Assembly: GCA_907164885.2 (NCBI GenBank)
Contig: OU015497.1
Span: 64,004,077 to 64,068,076 of the forward strand
DNA from: Dolomedes plantarius
Taxonomy: Eukaryota > Arthropoda > Arachnida > Araneae > Dolomedidae
Reading direction: 5' to 3'
Length of the DNA: 64,000 nucleotides
Both the position numbers and the translations under genes were made by a program. Below, one piece after another: positions 10,311-24,599 of the stretch (positions are counted from its first letter, which is position 1; every line of letters starts with the position of its first letter). Under the pieces are notes generated by a model that did not search any database, was not told the DNA's origin, and saw only the letters and a program-made list of their open reading frames with translations.

Positions 10311-12120
10311 TATGAGTGGAGTTGACATGGAAACTACACAAAAAGAAATAAGAAACAGAAAACGGGAAGATAATAAAGTATTAACGTAAGAACGATATCA
10401 AGAAAGAGAAGCAAAATTACAAATTAGAGTAGAAAAAATCATGTCAGAATTATCAGACTCAGAAACTTCACATTCGATGGAATTTGCAAGTGAAGTACCT
10501 GTCGCTGTCATCTACATCCCAATCCGATCTCAATACTACAATTACAGTTCCCGAAGTTGCTGAAAATAAATATAAAAATAATATATTTAAGTCTCCTGAA
10601 ATTGTAGGTGCCCTAGATCTTGTTAATATTTCTGATCGGAAAGCTGTATTTGTGACTGGAGCTGTTGCAAATGCAGTGGGAACGAATTTCTCCAAAAACC
10701 CTATCTCGAAGCTCAATAAAGAGACATAGAAGAAAATGGAGGCAACAAGCTGCAGAAACGGAGAAAAATTCAATAGATGAACCTCTATTATTACACTGGG
10801 ATGGTAAGATGTTACCAGATATTGATGGATTGAAAACAGTCGAGTTGCCGTTATTGTTTTAGGAAATGGTCAACAGAAGCTCCTTAAAATTCCGAAGATT
10901 GAATTAGGAATTGTAGAATTACAAGCAAAAGCATGTATTGAGACAGTCCAGAAATGGAATATTATATCTCAAATTAAAGGACTGCTGTTCGATACCACAG
11001 CCGCTAATACTGGTTTACACAAAGGTGCATGCATCAGAATTCAAAAATATTTAGGGGAAGATCTTATTTGGGTTGCATGTCGTCCCCATATAATGGAGAT
11101 TGTGCTATCCAGTGTGTTTTCTTTTATATTCGGCCCATCTGAAGGTTCAGAAACTTTAATATTTAAGCGTTTTAAGAATTTATGGCCGGAAATAGGTAAA
11201 TCTGCTTATAATCCAGCAAATAAGGAACTATTTGATAATGTAAACTTTACTAAACTGAGAAAATATATATTAACATTTCTACCAAAAGCACTTAAATCTC
11301 CTAATATAAAGGATGACTATAAAGAGTTTATGCAATTATCATTAATTTTTCTTGGAGGAGATAATAATCAGTCGTTTCGCGCTCCTGGACTCACACATCA
11401 CGCTCGATAGATGGCTAAAGGTATTTATGCTCTAAAAAGATTCCTTTTCCGAGAACAATTTAAGCTATCATCTGAAGAATCTGGTAAAATGACAGAATTG
11501 TGCCTTTTTGGGAGCCTAATATATATTAGATATTGGAATGAATCACCGCATGCTATTAAGGCCCCTTACAATGATATTCAGTTTTTAAATAACCTGAAGA
11601 AATATCCAAATCCTTCTGTAGCAAATATAGCATTATTGTCATTTTCCAGACACCTATGGTATTTATTTGAGCACTTACTTGCATTAGCGTTTTTTGATAA
11701 CAGAGTCAGCATTGACACAAAAATGAAAATGATACAAAATTTTGATCGTCCACCAAAACCTACCCGTGATGATCGACTGCAACTAAAAAATGAAGAGCAA
11801 AATTTAAAGATCGAAGAACTTGTGACTGAAAAGACAAAACAATTATTTGATGTCATAGTTAAAGGAGGTAAAATTAAATCACAAGCTTTCATAGAAAAAT
11901 GACCATCTCAGTGGGAAAGTGATCCTTGCTTTTGTGACTTTCGAGAAAGGTGCTTAAAAATGAAAGTTGTAAATGACAATGCTGAAAGAGATATAAGCCT
12001 AATACAAAAATATAATGAAACCCTTACAAGAGACGAAGAACAAAAATAATTACTGCTTCGTCTAGTAGCAAACCACCAAAAGAGCTTTCCCACTACTTCC
12101 AAGAAATCTTTGTTAATCTG
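10311..12120 (+). pseudogene. decayed copy of a widespread uncharacterised, probably transposon-derived protein
   Basis: About 600 codons recoverable across several frames. In order: a lysine-rich start (METTQKEIRNRKRED) with an early TAA, an acidic stretch, EIVGALDLVNISDRKAVFV, a basic RRKWRQQAAE segment, LLLHWDGKMLPDIDG, then FDTTAANTG, WVACRPHIMEIVLSSVF and RFKNLWPEIGKS. A TAG at 11408-11410 replaces a likely Trp (HHAR-stop-MAKGIY). The frame continues through RYWNESPHAIKAPYND and LAFFDNRVSIDTKMK. Further stops lie at 11900-11902 and 12046-12048 before a VVNDNAERDISLIQKYNE tail. I recall similar proteins, without a named function, from many animals. The FDTTAANTG motif suggests an RNase-H-like transposase core, but that is inference. 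Near the end, AATAAA-type signals occur at about 12206-12215. Confidence 0.7.
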
Positions 12121-12225
12121 AACTTTTAAAGTTTGAGCTTGAGCGACCTGTAAATATTGTTATTTTGGAGAAAGAAAGATTGTGCGCATTATTTACATGT
12201 AAAATAATAAAATAAACCTTGTGGA

Positions 12226-12727
12226 GCAATATATTTCGAAAGTTATTTTTTTGGACCACCCTACTGCTACATGCACTGTGTCTGAAGCTCGCTTAGAGTC
12301 AATATTAAGATGTTTCGTGATACCTGAACTCCAGCAACGTGGCATTTTAGACACCACAATTTTTTATGCAAGACGGGGCCCCACCGCACATTGGTACATG
12401 TGTCACACTGTTACTTAAGCTACATTTCAGGAATGAACGGATTATAGGACGAAACTTCCCCACAAAATGGCTATCCCGCTCACCAGACCTCAACCCCTGT
12501 GACTTCTGGCTATGGGGTTATCTCAAAAGCCCTGTTTATGGTGATAATCTAAATAATTCGGCGGAATTGAAAGATGCGATACACCGAGGAGGAATGTCCG
12601 TAACATTCCTCCTGATATGCTAAGAACTACTGTTGAGAATGCAGTAATGCGATTTAACTTGCTGTTGGTGGACGCCACATTGAACATGCTTTGTAACACG
12701 TTTCAGAAACGATTAAACACATTTTAA
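12226..12727 (+). pseudogene. C-terminal half of a mariner-superfamily transposase
   Basis: Frames switch between FVIPELQQRGILDTTIF, then MQDGAPPHIG (second catalytic Asp) to SRSPDLNPCDFWLWGYL (third Asp), then after a shift near 12590 NIPPDMLRTTVENAVMRF and a stop at about 12725-12727. There are 42 residues between the last two Asp, nearest to the described DD41D/rosa-type spacing. The N-terminal DNA-binding half and the first Asp are missing, apparently displaced by the unrelated gene upstream. Confidence 0.8.
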
Positions 12728-12930
12728 ACCGATGTCTTCATGTCTTATTTCGTTCAGCAATATTGTATACAGCGTCATTTCCCCCCTGGTGGTGAGTTTT
12801 TGAAAATTTTTTGAGGCGAAAAGAAATTCCCATGACCTCCTTTAAACCTTTACCAAGTTTGATAACATTTGGTCCAGTAGTTTTCCTTTTATGACCATTT
12901 CAAAGTGGAACTTTAATTATGACAACCCTG

Positions 12931-13960
12931 TATAATACCACACAAACACTTGCTCTAAAGTATTTTTTTTCTGTATACAGATACTTTAACAAGGCAGAAT
13001 ATATCATAAATATTCTTTCAGATTTTTCGGCAGATACTTTTTTTTTAATATGAAGTTTTCATATACTAATGGTTTGTTCTTACCGTCTCACAACATATAC
13101 TTTCATTCTCTTATAATTAACTTATTGATTATTTTTTCCGTTCAAAGTAAAATTTTGTTTAAATATATTTTGCATTTTACAACACAAGAGAATACCTTAT
13201 TGAACTTTAAACTTGGAAATTTTAGAAATACGTAATAATGCACTATCAATTTTGACTTGCTAAATAATCGCAAATTTATATGGAAAATTTATTTAGAAAA
13301 TTTTTTAAACACTATAATTATTAATTTTTTCTCAGACAAGTCATTCAACACTATTTTTTTTTTAACATAAGATGTTTGAGGATAATATTGGAAATAACTT
13401 TTTTTTTTTAACAAGCAATCTTTGCTTATAAACTTGCAGTTAGGATTATGTTTAATTCATAATGTTTTCATATTTTAAAATATGCTCAAAGAATTAAAAA
13501 ATGTAGAAATGGAAAGCTTTTCAGGCGTCTAATGGCTTTTCATTTTTTTATTAATGAAGAATACGTGTAAGTTTTATCATAAATATTATTGTCTGATCCT
13601 ATTTAGAGGGTTTTTGTGCTGCAAACTGCCACACATGTCTCTTTTTCCACAATAACTGCTGAATAGAAAAATAAAGTCTTACTTTTCCTAACGACAAGAA
13701 TTAAAAGAACTGTACGTAAAAATAAACTTTGCTAAACTACTATGCTGGGAAACATTAGCTTAAACAACGCATAAAAAAGACGAGAAGGATTTTATACAGC
13801 TTTCTTTAAGAGTATTCTTACGTGGAGATTTTGAATAAACCTTTCAATATAATGTGTACTTGCATTTGATATTCCCGAGAATATAGTTATAAAAATATAG
13901 TAAAATAGTAAATAATGTTTCTTCATTTTACCTCTCTTCGCCGACGGATGAATGGTGAAT
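12931..13960 (+). repeat. copy C of the duplicated block, second part
   Basis: Continues copy C after the insertion and aligns with 4790-5830 and 1130-1925 (taataccac-caaacact, acaacacaagag, gaataaacctttca, tgtacttgcatttgatatt, aatggtgaat). It ends at a fragment of the long-TIR element. Confidence 0.75.
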
Positions 13961-13963
13961 TTA

Positions 13964-14218
13964 TCAATACACGTACCGTTCCAACGCTCTTTAGAGTTTT
14001 CGCGTGAGCTGAGCATTTTGCGAAGGGAAAAAGTGGGCGTTGCCATTCGAAAATTTCGAGTCTCTATACCTATAACCGTAACCGTGAGCGCCACTTTGTT
14101 GCTGTTCACAGAATATCTAGCTCATACCTCTGAATAACTGTATATGAAATCTCATCTCGATCGATTGTACAGTACGGCCGCTAGAGATCCATATATCGGC
14201 AGTTTTTTTATGACCACC

Positions 14219-14219
<1 letters not shown>
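13964..14219 (+). mobile_element. solo right arm of the long-TIR mariner-type element
   Basis: About 255 bp closely matching 22777-23032 (blocks GTGGGCGTTGCCATTCGAAA, GTGAGCGCCACTTTGTTG, TGAAATCTCATCTCGATCG, ATATATCGGCA), ending ATGACCACCCTG followed by TA. The opposite arm is missing, so this is a half element. No coding capacity. Confidence 0.85.
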
Positions 14220-14221
<2 letters not shown>

Positions 14222-14254
<33 letters not shown>

Positions 14255-14282
14255 GCACTCAGAGAGAGAGGGGGGGGGGAGA
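14222..14282. repeat. (TA)n, then (AG)n and a poly-G run
   Basis: TA repeat at 14222-14251, then acgcactcagagagag and about nine G before gagag. Confidence 0.9.
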
Positions 14283-14930
14283 GATTTTCAGTCAGCAGAA
14301 ATTGGAGTTTCCTTCACTTGCTCACTGTACCTTTTAGATACTCAGAATGATCTTTACTATCTAACTTGAAAAGACACAAGTGTTCTTTTCTATTTTAATT
14401 AACTTAAATATTTCAAAGAGAAGTTGTTATTAAGAGTGACAGCCGGTGTCAGAACTATCTGGAAGAATTTTGTGTGATTTTAACTCTTGTCAGTTAGGAT
14501 TTTCGATACGGAAAGCTAAAACAATCTAATTTGCCAGTTTATGTTGATTCTAGCGATGATAATGTTATTTGTTACGGATTATCAGGGAGAACGAAAGATG
14601 AAAAGCGAATGTGATGATAGATTTACCAATACATTCAGCGGTGTTTTAAATGAATACGAGACGGTTTTCTTCGGTTTGTTTAAGAGTCACTCAATACATT
14701 TAAGGAAACTGTATCCAAACGCGTTCATATTAATATTTTCGAAAGATAACACCTTGAAAATCTGCTTATATGAACAATCCCTTTTTTTACATCGTAACAA
14801 TGTTTCTTCTGCGTATTGATAGTTGAAAAAATAGTAAAATAAATAAGTAGACAAACGAAAGGAAGTTAAAAAAAAATAAATGAACATTTGTTCTCAAAAT
14901 GCACGATTACTTTTATTTATTACATGAAGA
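14283..14930. other. non-coding, nothing recognised
   Basis: Contains a 92-codon frame on the plus strand (14541-14819, starting MLILAMIMLFVTDY) with a hydrophobic start but no recognisable domain and no supporting context. I do not call it a gene. Confidence 0.4.
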
Positions 14931-15199
14931 AGATTAATCGGAATTTAGTTTCAACACACAATTTGGAAGGTTTCACTGGTGAGCTTGCCATTGATTACAC
15001 TGTGCAACAAATTTGAATTTTTGTTCTATCCTTTAGATGAAACTATGTGATTCTGTATAAACAAAAGATGCTTGATTCATATATCAAAACCAAAATCGTC
15101 CATGACGTTCTGTAAGAGTCCCACTTCTCATATTCAAACAAATTGGTTACAGAGAAATTTAACAGACTTGATTATAGAAAGAACAAACACTAAAATGAT

Positions 15200-16230
15200 T
15201 TTTTTCGCCGTTTCCTCTTGTAGACATCAGATGGTGTGTCCCTGATAACAGACCATTAATATTCAGCTAGCATATTTCCCTTCCATTGTCCACTGAAACG
15301 CTTTTCAAGCATAGAGATGTCCTGATGATACCTTTCCCCATGCTCAACACTAATTGCGCCAAGTTTTGGAGGAAAGATGTCTAGGTGTGAGTCCAAAAAG
15401 TGTACTTTTAAAGACATATTGCATCCTATAACACGAAAGCATTTCACCTACAAGATGTTCATAGTTTTCAGTTTTCTGATTTCCAAGGAAACGTGAGCAC
15501 ACTGATTAGAATGCCACCCAGGCTTCTTTTTCTGCTTGTGATACTTTAGTTTCAAAATCTTCATCATGAAAGACTGATTTAGTTTATGGGCCGATAAAAA
15601 TCCCTTCTTCTGCCCTTGCCTCACTTAAATTTTTCAACTTGTTCCTGAGATGCAAGAATGACACTCCTTCTCTGTCCAGAGCTTTTATAAGTAGTTTCAC
15701 CAAACCAAGTTTAATGTGCACGGTGGAAGAAAGACACATTGCGGATTCACAAGTGGTTCATATGATATTTTTTTGGTACCAGGAATGAAGATTTTTCTTG
15801 GAGGCCATTGTTTATGGATGTAGGGATTTTTTCTGTCACGGCTGTCCCATTCGCAGTGAAAGCAGCAGAATTTAGTGTTTTCCTGTTGCATGTATGTTAA
15901 TATACCAATGACTTTAAAATCGCCACAAATGTTCTATTTGACTGTAGTGTACTCAATTTCAGTATAGCCATCATAAATTCGTAAGTTTCCTTTGTAATTG
16001 TAGAATATGCTACAGGAACTGATGGACAAACGCCTATATGGAGGAGCACTGCTTTGAGACTATGTTTAGGCGAGTCAATAAACAGGCCCCAGTCTGTTGA
16101 ATTATGTACATGTCCCAATGAATGGAATAGGCCATTCACATCACAGAAATATACGATGTCTTCTTTCTCCGCAAAATAGTCTACAAAATGAATTTGTCGT
16201 CTTCTAAATAAACTTATTTTTACACCGCAC
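15200..16230 (-). pseudogene. decayed copy of an uncharacterised multi-copy arthropod protein family
   Basis: Minus-strand coding traces read in order with several stops: RRRQIHFVDYFAEKEDIVYF, FHSLGHVHNSTDWGLFIDS, SLKAVLLHIG, KETYEFMMAIL, ILKSLVY (16230-15897); then after a shift KFCCFHCEWDSRDRKNPY, WPPRKIFIPG, LVNPQCVFLPPCTLNLVW (15891-15697); then a stop-rich stretch; then GCNMSLKVHFLDSHLDIFP and HGERYHQDISMLEKRFSG, NMLAEY (15447-15256). I recall the FLDSHLD / EHGERFHQDI block from large families of unnamed arthropod proteins that are probably mobile-element derived. The Cys pair in FCCFHCEWD could bind metal. At least four disruptions make this a pseudogene. No terminal repeats were found. 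Confidence 0.65.
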
Positions 16231-16478
16231 TTGCCGCTACAGTATAGATTTCCATTGCTGAAATGTGGATTTTTGTAAAATTGATGCGTTGTAAACCAAA
16301 GAAATAATTACAAATTCATTATTTTCAGCCAAAAATATACAAGAAACACATATTTTTATCTGAAGGGCATTTTTCATGTTGTATAGTTGTATCAGTGTTA
16401 TCAGACAGGAAAACTGCTGAAGCTTTGTGGTCTTTTGTAGCTACATACTACACAATATATATCGCCACGTATATGTAT
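16231..16478. other. non-coding spacer
   Basis: AT-rich. No feature recognised. Confidence 0.4.
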
Positions 16479-17085
<607 letters not shown>

Positions 17086-17559
17086 ATATATATATATATA
17101 TATATATATATTAGCTTTATATACCTGGCGTTGCACGGGTGTACCCTTAATAAAGCTTACTTGTATGATATGTATATTTGTATTTTATGCCAATCGATAC
17201 CCTTCTCCACTGGTCAGCATCCCATCAGCATTTTATAATAATCCCCCCCCCCCATGCTGATGCCAGCATTAAAATGTTTCTTTCATTTTTATATCCCACT
17301 TGATCCCGGTCCTTCGAGGAGTTTGGGGGCTTCCCCGTAAACTCTTGTGAAAATCGCCGGTTTCATAAACAAAGAATTACCTCGCGTTGCCCAGGATAAT
17401 AAAAATGAATTGAGTTAACCTGAGCTCTAGATGTATACGTACTAACAATCGAAATATATAATATTCACACACACACACACCTTTCCACACTTCATTTAAT
17501 TAAGGTTGATCTCTCTCTTTTCCCCTACCACCAATTTGGTGTTCAAAACAGTGATATAT

Positions 17560-18720
17560 AGGAAATATAAAAAACTGGATTGTTTCTAGCAATTTTTATA
17601 AAATCTAAAGCGAATGTCGAAAAATCGTGACATTGATCGTGTTTGTTACATTTAATCGTGTTTCTTACATTTTAAATCAAGAATCTTATGGATATATGTT
17701 TCCTTCTTTGAGATATGACGGAATACGTAAAAAACACGTAAAAACACGTTTAGCCCCCCCCCCTAACCCCCTTAGGGCCGAATTTTGAAAATCCTGAATT
17801 GATTTTTAGGTATTCATGTCCCTTGCATTTTAAAGCAAGAATCTTATGGATATCTGTTTCTTTCTTTGAGTATGAGGGAATATGTGAAAAACACGTTTTG
17901 CCCCCTTGCCCCCTATAGTGGCCGAATTTTAAAAAATCCTTAAATTGGTTTTTAGGTATTTATGTTCCTTACATTTTAAAGAAAGAATCTTATGGATATC
18001 TGTTTCTTTTTTTTAGATATGAGGGAATATGTGAAATATACGTTTTGCCCCCTCCCCCCACATGGGGCCGAATTTTGAAAAATCCTGAAACTGGTTTTCA
18101 TGTATTTGTGTTCCTTAAATTTTAAAGTAGGAATCTTATGGATATCTGTTTTTTTTTCTCTCAGATATGAGGGAATATGGGAAAAACACGTTTTCCCTCC
18201 CTCCCAATTGGAGACGAATTTTGAAAAATCCTGAAATTGATTTTTAGGTTTTCGTGTTCCTTTCATTTAAAAACAAGAAACTTATGGATATCAATTTCCT
18301 TCTTTGAGATATGAAGGAATATGTAAAAAACACGTTTTACTCCCCCTCCCCTCCTTGGGGGGGGGGGGGATTTTGAAAAACCCTGAAACTGATTTTTAGG
18401 TAATCGTCTTCCTTTCATTTTAAAGCAAGAATCTTATGGGTATCCGTTTCCGACTTTCAGATATGATGGTATATGTGAAAAGCTCGTTTATCCCCCCTCG
18501 CCCCCCTTTGGGGCCGAATTTTGAAAAATCCTGAAATCGATTTTAGATAATCCAGCTCCTTACATTTTAAAGCAAGAATCTTATGGATATCTGTTTTATT
18601 TCTTTGAGATATGAGGGAATATGGGAAAAACACGTTTTGCACCCTCCCCTCCCCCCATGGGGGCCGAATTTTGAAAAATCCTGAAAGTGATTTTTAGGCA
18701 TTCGTGTTCCTTTCATTTTA
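17560..18720. repeat. tandem array, about 7-8 units of ~140-160 bp
   Basis: Each unit carries an AAGAATCTTATGGATATC-like block, a (a)gatatgagggaatatg block, an aaaacacgtttt(g)cccc block, a homopolymeric C and/or G tract and a cgaattttgaaaaatcctgaaa block. Units differ mainly in the C/G tract, which may form unusual structures. The array resumes to the right of the piggyBac insertion. Confidence 0.85.
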
Positions 18721-18721
18721 A

Positions 18722-20197
18722 AACCCTTTCGCGACGGCAGTTCCGATCACGCGCTTTCCTCTGAGGCCGGAAGTTTTTCTCGTGAGCGTACCCTCCAGGC
18801 CGGCGGACTTTTAAGAGCTAAGCCTAAATTTACGAAAAATTCCGAAATAGTAACATTTACAAACAAATCTATTTATTTAAGCTATATATGGGTTACTTAC
18901 ACATTCTTTTATTATTTTTCCACTAAAAAATTTTTGTTATACAGTTTAAAATATTTTTCGCTGGGACATAATGTCGAAATCCTACTCTCCCTTTCCACAG
19001 TAAGATACTTTCATCAACTGATATATTCCTATCAGGAATATATCCAGAATATGTCAATAATATATCAAGAACTCTGAAAGTTTTGAATGATTAAATTTAA
19101 AAAAGGTTTAATTTTTTCAATCTTTTTGGCATTAGTAGAAGTGAAATGCAAGTATCGAAGAATTTCGATGCGTTGGTCCCGACTCATAACCTTACTGAAA
19201 AAAGGTTTTGCAATCATTGGATTTGTTGAGTAGTACATCTTAATTTTTGGTTTTATAACGATACCCATTAAAATTGTCAAAGCAAATTAAACAAACATTT
19301 CTTCTTTAGTTACAGGCAAAAATACTTCGAGGATAAACTCTGTTAACTTTCCGGATTTATGAACCTCTCATACGCATTAATTTGGTTAGTATAATATAAT
19401 ACGCATTAATTTAGTTATTAAATCCATTACAGTTTCATCAAAAAAACATCTGAAATAATACAATTCATTTGATACAGCATCATCGACTTTTATTCCGCAT
19501 GCCGCTGTGAATGTTAGTAGAGTTAAATCCCTTACGGGAGAAGACCACAAAGAAGTACCGTCCCGCGATATACTCAGAATAGAAATGTCTGATATATCTT
19601 CATAATCACTCTGATCTCCGTGTTCCAAATAAACAGATTCACCCGACGAGATTTTTGTATCACTGTCACTACTTTCATTTTCAGACACATTTCTTATCAA
19701 TTCAGAAATTTCGTCTTCTGTTAAATATTTTCTCCTTTTCTCCATATTAAATCATCAAAGGAAAGAAATCTCACTGCAACAGAATCTGATTCTGACTCAA
19801 AACCCATATACCCAATGCTACAATCCCACCGCAAAAGAAAAATAAACAAAGATATCTCGTAAACAAAGACCACGTGCAAAGTTAAAATGCCCTACCCGCT
19901 GACAGCCAAACGCAATACATCCATTCCTCCGTTTGTTTACATAAAACGATAGACCGCATGTGATTCATACTAGTCTTGTTTTCGAATAGAAGGTCCCAAC
20001 TACGTGTACTCCAAATTTCATAGACATGCGGTGCCATCTTGTGCCCCAAAAATTAACTAATAAAACGTTCCGAACTACTGACACGTATAGGTGACGATCG
20101 GCCAGAAACGCGGATAGCTGCTGTCACGTATAGGTGACGATCGGCCAGAAACGCGGATAGCTGCTGTCACGTATACGTGACGTTCGCCGCGAAAGGG
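18722..20197 (-). mobile_element. piggyBac-like element, internally deleted
   Basis: Ends CCCTTTCGCGACGG (left) and, inverted, CCCTTTCGCGGCG (right), flanked by TTAA at 18718-18721 and 20198-20201. The left TTAA is followed by two extra A. Neighbouring tandem units show the uninterrupted site (ttttaaagcaagaatc), proving insertion into the Helitron array. The right end has a 43 bp direct repeat (20082-20124, 20125-20167) containing ATAGGTGACGATCGGCCAG. It encodes a truncated transposase on the minus strand. Confidence 0.88.
18895..19745 (-). pseudogene. piggyBac-like transposase, truncated after the first catalytic Asp
   Basis: Starts MEKRRKYLTEDEISELI with an acidic, Ser-rich N-terminus (SSDSDTK, DQSDYEDISD) typical of the family, then TSLWSSPVRDL and FFDETVMDLITKLM. 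After stops, TEFILEVFLPVTKEE, TILMGIVIKPKIKMYYSTN and ILRYLHFTSTNAKKI follow (19280-19065). Further on, another frame gives ISVDESILLWKGRVGFRHY, the block around the first catalytic Asp. The second and third Asp and the C-terminal Cys-rich domain are absent and the element end follows at once, so a large internal deletion removed them. Confidence 0.85.
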
Positions 20198-20204
20198 TTA
20201 AAGG

Positions 20205-22213
<2,009 letters not shown>

Positions 22214-22229
22214 TATATATATATAAATT

Positions 22230-22265
<36 letters not shown>
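22214..22265. repeat. (TA)n-rich spacer
   Basis: Imperfect TA repeats between the Tc1-like element and the long-TIR element. Confidence 0.9.
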
Positions 22266-22271
<6 letters not shown>

Positions 22272-23032
22272 GGTCAAAAAAAAAACTTTGCCGATATATA
22301 ATCCTCTAGCGGCTGTTCCGTTCATCCGATCGAGATAAGATTTCAAATATAGTTATTACGAGGCATGAGCTCAGGATTCTGAGAACGGCAACCAAGTGGC
22401 GCTCACGGTTGCGGTTATAGGTATAGAAACTCCGAATAGATATTCCAGAAATTTTCGAATGGCAACGCCCACTTTTTACCATCTCAAAAAGCTCAGCGCA
22501 TACTAAAACCTTAAAGAGCATTGTAAAGGTACGCGTATCACAAAAAACGGACGCGTTATGCACACACAAAAACAGATCTTCGAACGGCCTGTGATAGTAC
22601 CCATGTGGAAATGTGTAATCTAAATACAAGTTTTCTTTTGTCCGATCTGTTTTGTTATCAGTGATTGGTGCCTTGCCCCTTTCATATGCAAATTTCTTCC
22701 GTGCGCCCGGATGGTATTTTTGTTGGCCGTTCGTAGAGCTGTATTTGGTGCGTGCATAATGCGTCCATTTTTTGTGATACACGTACCTTCCAACGCTATT
22801 TTGAGTTTTCGCATGCGATGAGCATTTTGCGGCTGAAAAAAGTGGGCGTTGCCATTCGAAAAGTTCGAGTTCCTGAACCCATAACCGCAACCGTGAGCGC
22901 CACTTTGTTGCCGTCCATAGAATCCCGAGCTCATACGTCTGAATAACTATATCTGAAATCTCATCTCGATCGGTTGAACGGAGCAGCAGCTAGAGTTCCA
23001 TATATCGGCAAATCTTTTTTACGACCACGCTG
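22266..23032. mobile_element. foldback-like mariner-type MITE with ~315 bp TIRs
   Basis: The two arms, about 22266-22585 and 22725-23032, are inverted copies (GTGGGCGTTGCCATTCGAAA in the right arm matches the left arm's reverse complement, as do GTGAGCGCCACTT and CATAATGCGTCC). The outer ends correspond to CAGGGTGGTC-type mariner ends, mutated here to TAAGGTGGTC and GACCACGCTG. Both ends sit in TA repeats. The ~140 bp centre has no transposase. The 194- and 104-codon frames across the arms are by-products. Confidence 0.88.
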
Positions 23033-23036
23033 CATG

Positions 23037-23868
<832 letters not shown>

Positions 23869-23876
23869 TTCTAGAA

Positions 23877-24087
23877 CAGTGATTCGTAACCTTTTGATGG
23901 TTCCCTCCCCCTTTCCCGCTGTGGTTGATTTTCAGATCCTACCGCCCCCCTTTTGCCCAAAACACGGTACTAACATTAGTAATATACGTTTTACACAATT
24001 TTTTTTCATAACTGACAACCCCCCCCCCCTCCAGAATATCATTCATTCTCCCCTAAGAGGGAGTGCTTCCCAGGTTGAGATCCAGTG
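23877..24087. mobile_element. hAT-type MITE with 8 bp target duplication
   Basis: Ends CAGTGATTCGTAACCTTTT and, inverted, CACTGGATCTCAACCTGG, close to the CAGYGGTTCTCAACCT ends of SPIN-like hAT elements. The flanks TTCTAGAA (23869-23876) and TTCTAGAT (24088-24095) match at 7 of 8 bases. The 211 bp interior is C-rich and non-coding. Confidence 0.82.
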
Positions 24088-24599
24088 TTCTAGATTAGAA
24101 AACTGAAAAATAATCGAAAAACTTTACTGACACTAGTATACGATCTTGAATATAATTATAATATAATTGATTATGATCATAACATTTCTTTACAATTTGA
24201 TGCATTCCCATTTACTCTTAGATAGAGGAATATACTGATTACATCAAAGTAACTCTAGGACGTGTTGAATCTAACTGTTTTGCAAGCATTTTGAAATTTT
24301 TTATGACCGAAGAATGGAATCGCCTTTTCCATACTTTCAATTCATGTCTGAACGCCAGGCTTCCTGGCTGGCTGTCTAATAAAGCTTATTTAAAATTAAT
24401 TGGAACAAATAATTATTTTCGAATAATTTAGTAAACATAATAATATGAAAACAGATATAATGAAATTGCTAGACAATAACTGTAATTTCGGTTCATAATG
24501 AATTGCCTTTTGTACTTGGGACAATAGATTACTTAAGTAATGGAATGAATCGAAGGGAAAACTCGAATTTTGACAAATATCAACTGCATTGTTTTCTTT

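Larger units (their letters stand above)
9850..12930 (+). mobile_element. mariner-superfamily element with long TIRs carrying an unrelated gene
   Basis: Ends CAGGGTTGTTATAATCAAAG and, inverted, at 12930, flanked by TA. Similarity between the two ends continues about 250 bp inward, and the left arm is broken by a ~165 bp insert at about 10033-10197. Removing the element and one TA restores the sequence seen in copy B near 4790. The right part holds the C-terminal half of the element's transposase. The middle (10311-12120) holds a different decayed gene, so the interior seems to have been replaced or invaded. Confidence 0.85.

Noticed and set aside
14541..14819. 92-codon frame with hydrophobic N-terminus as a small secreted protein
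   Set aside because: No homology recognised, no promoter or splice evidence, and it lies in a TE-rich spacer.
17560..18720. CRISPR-like array
   Set aside because: Units are ~140-160 bp and similar throughout, with no unique spacers, in a eukaryotic context with Helitron ends.
22306..22890. 194-codon minus-strand frame
   Set aside because: It runs through both arms and the centre of the foldback element. An inverted repeat gives long shadow frames, and no domain is recognisable.
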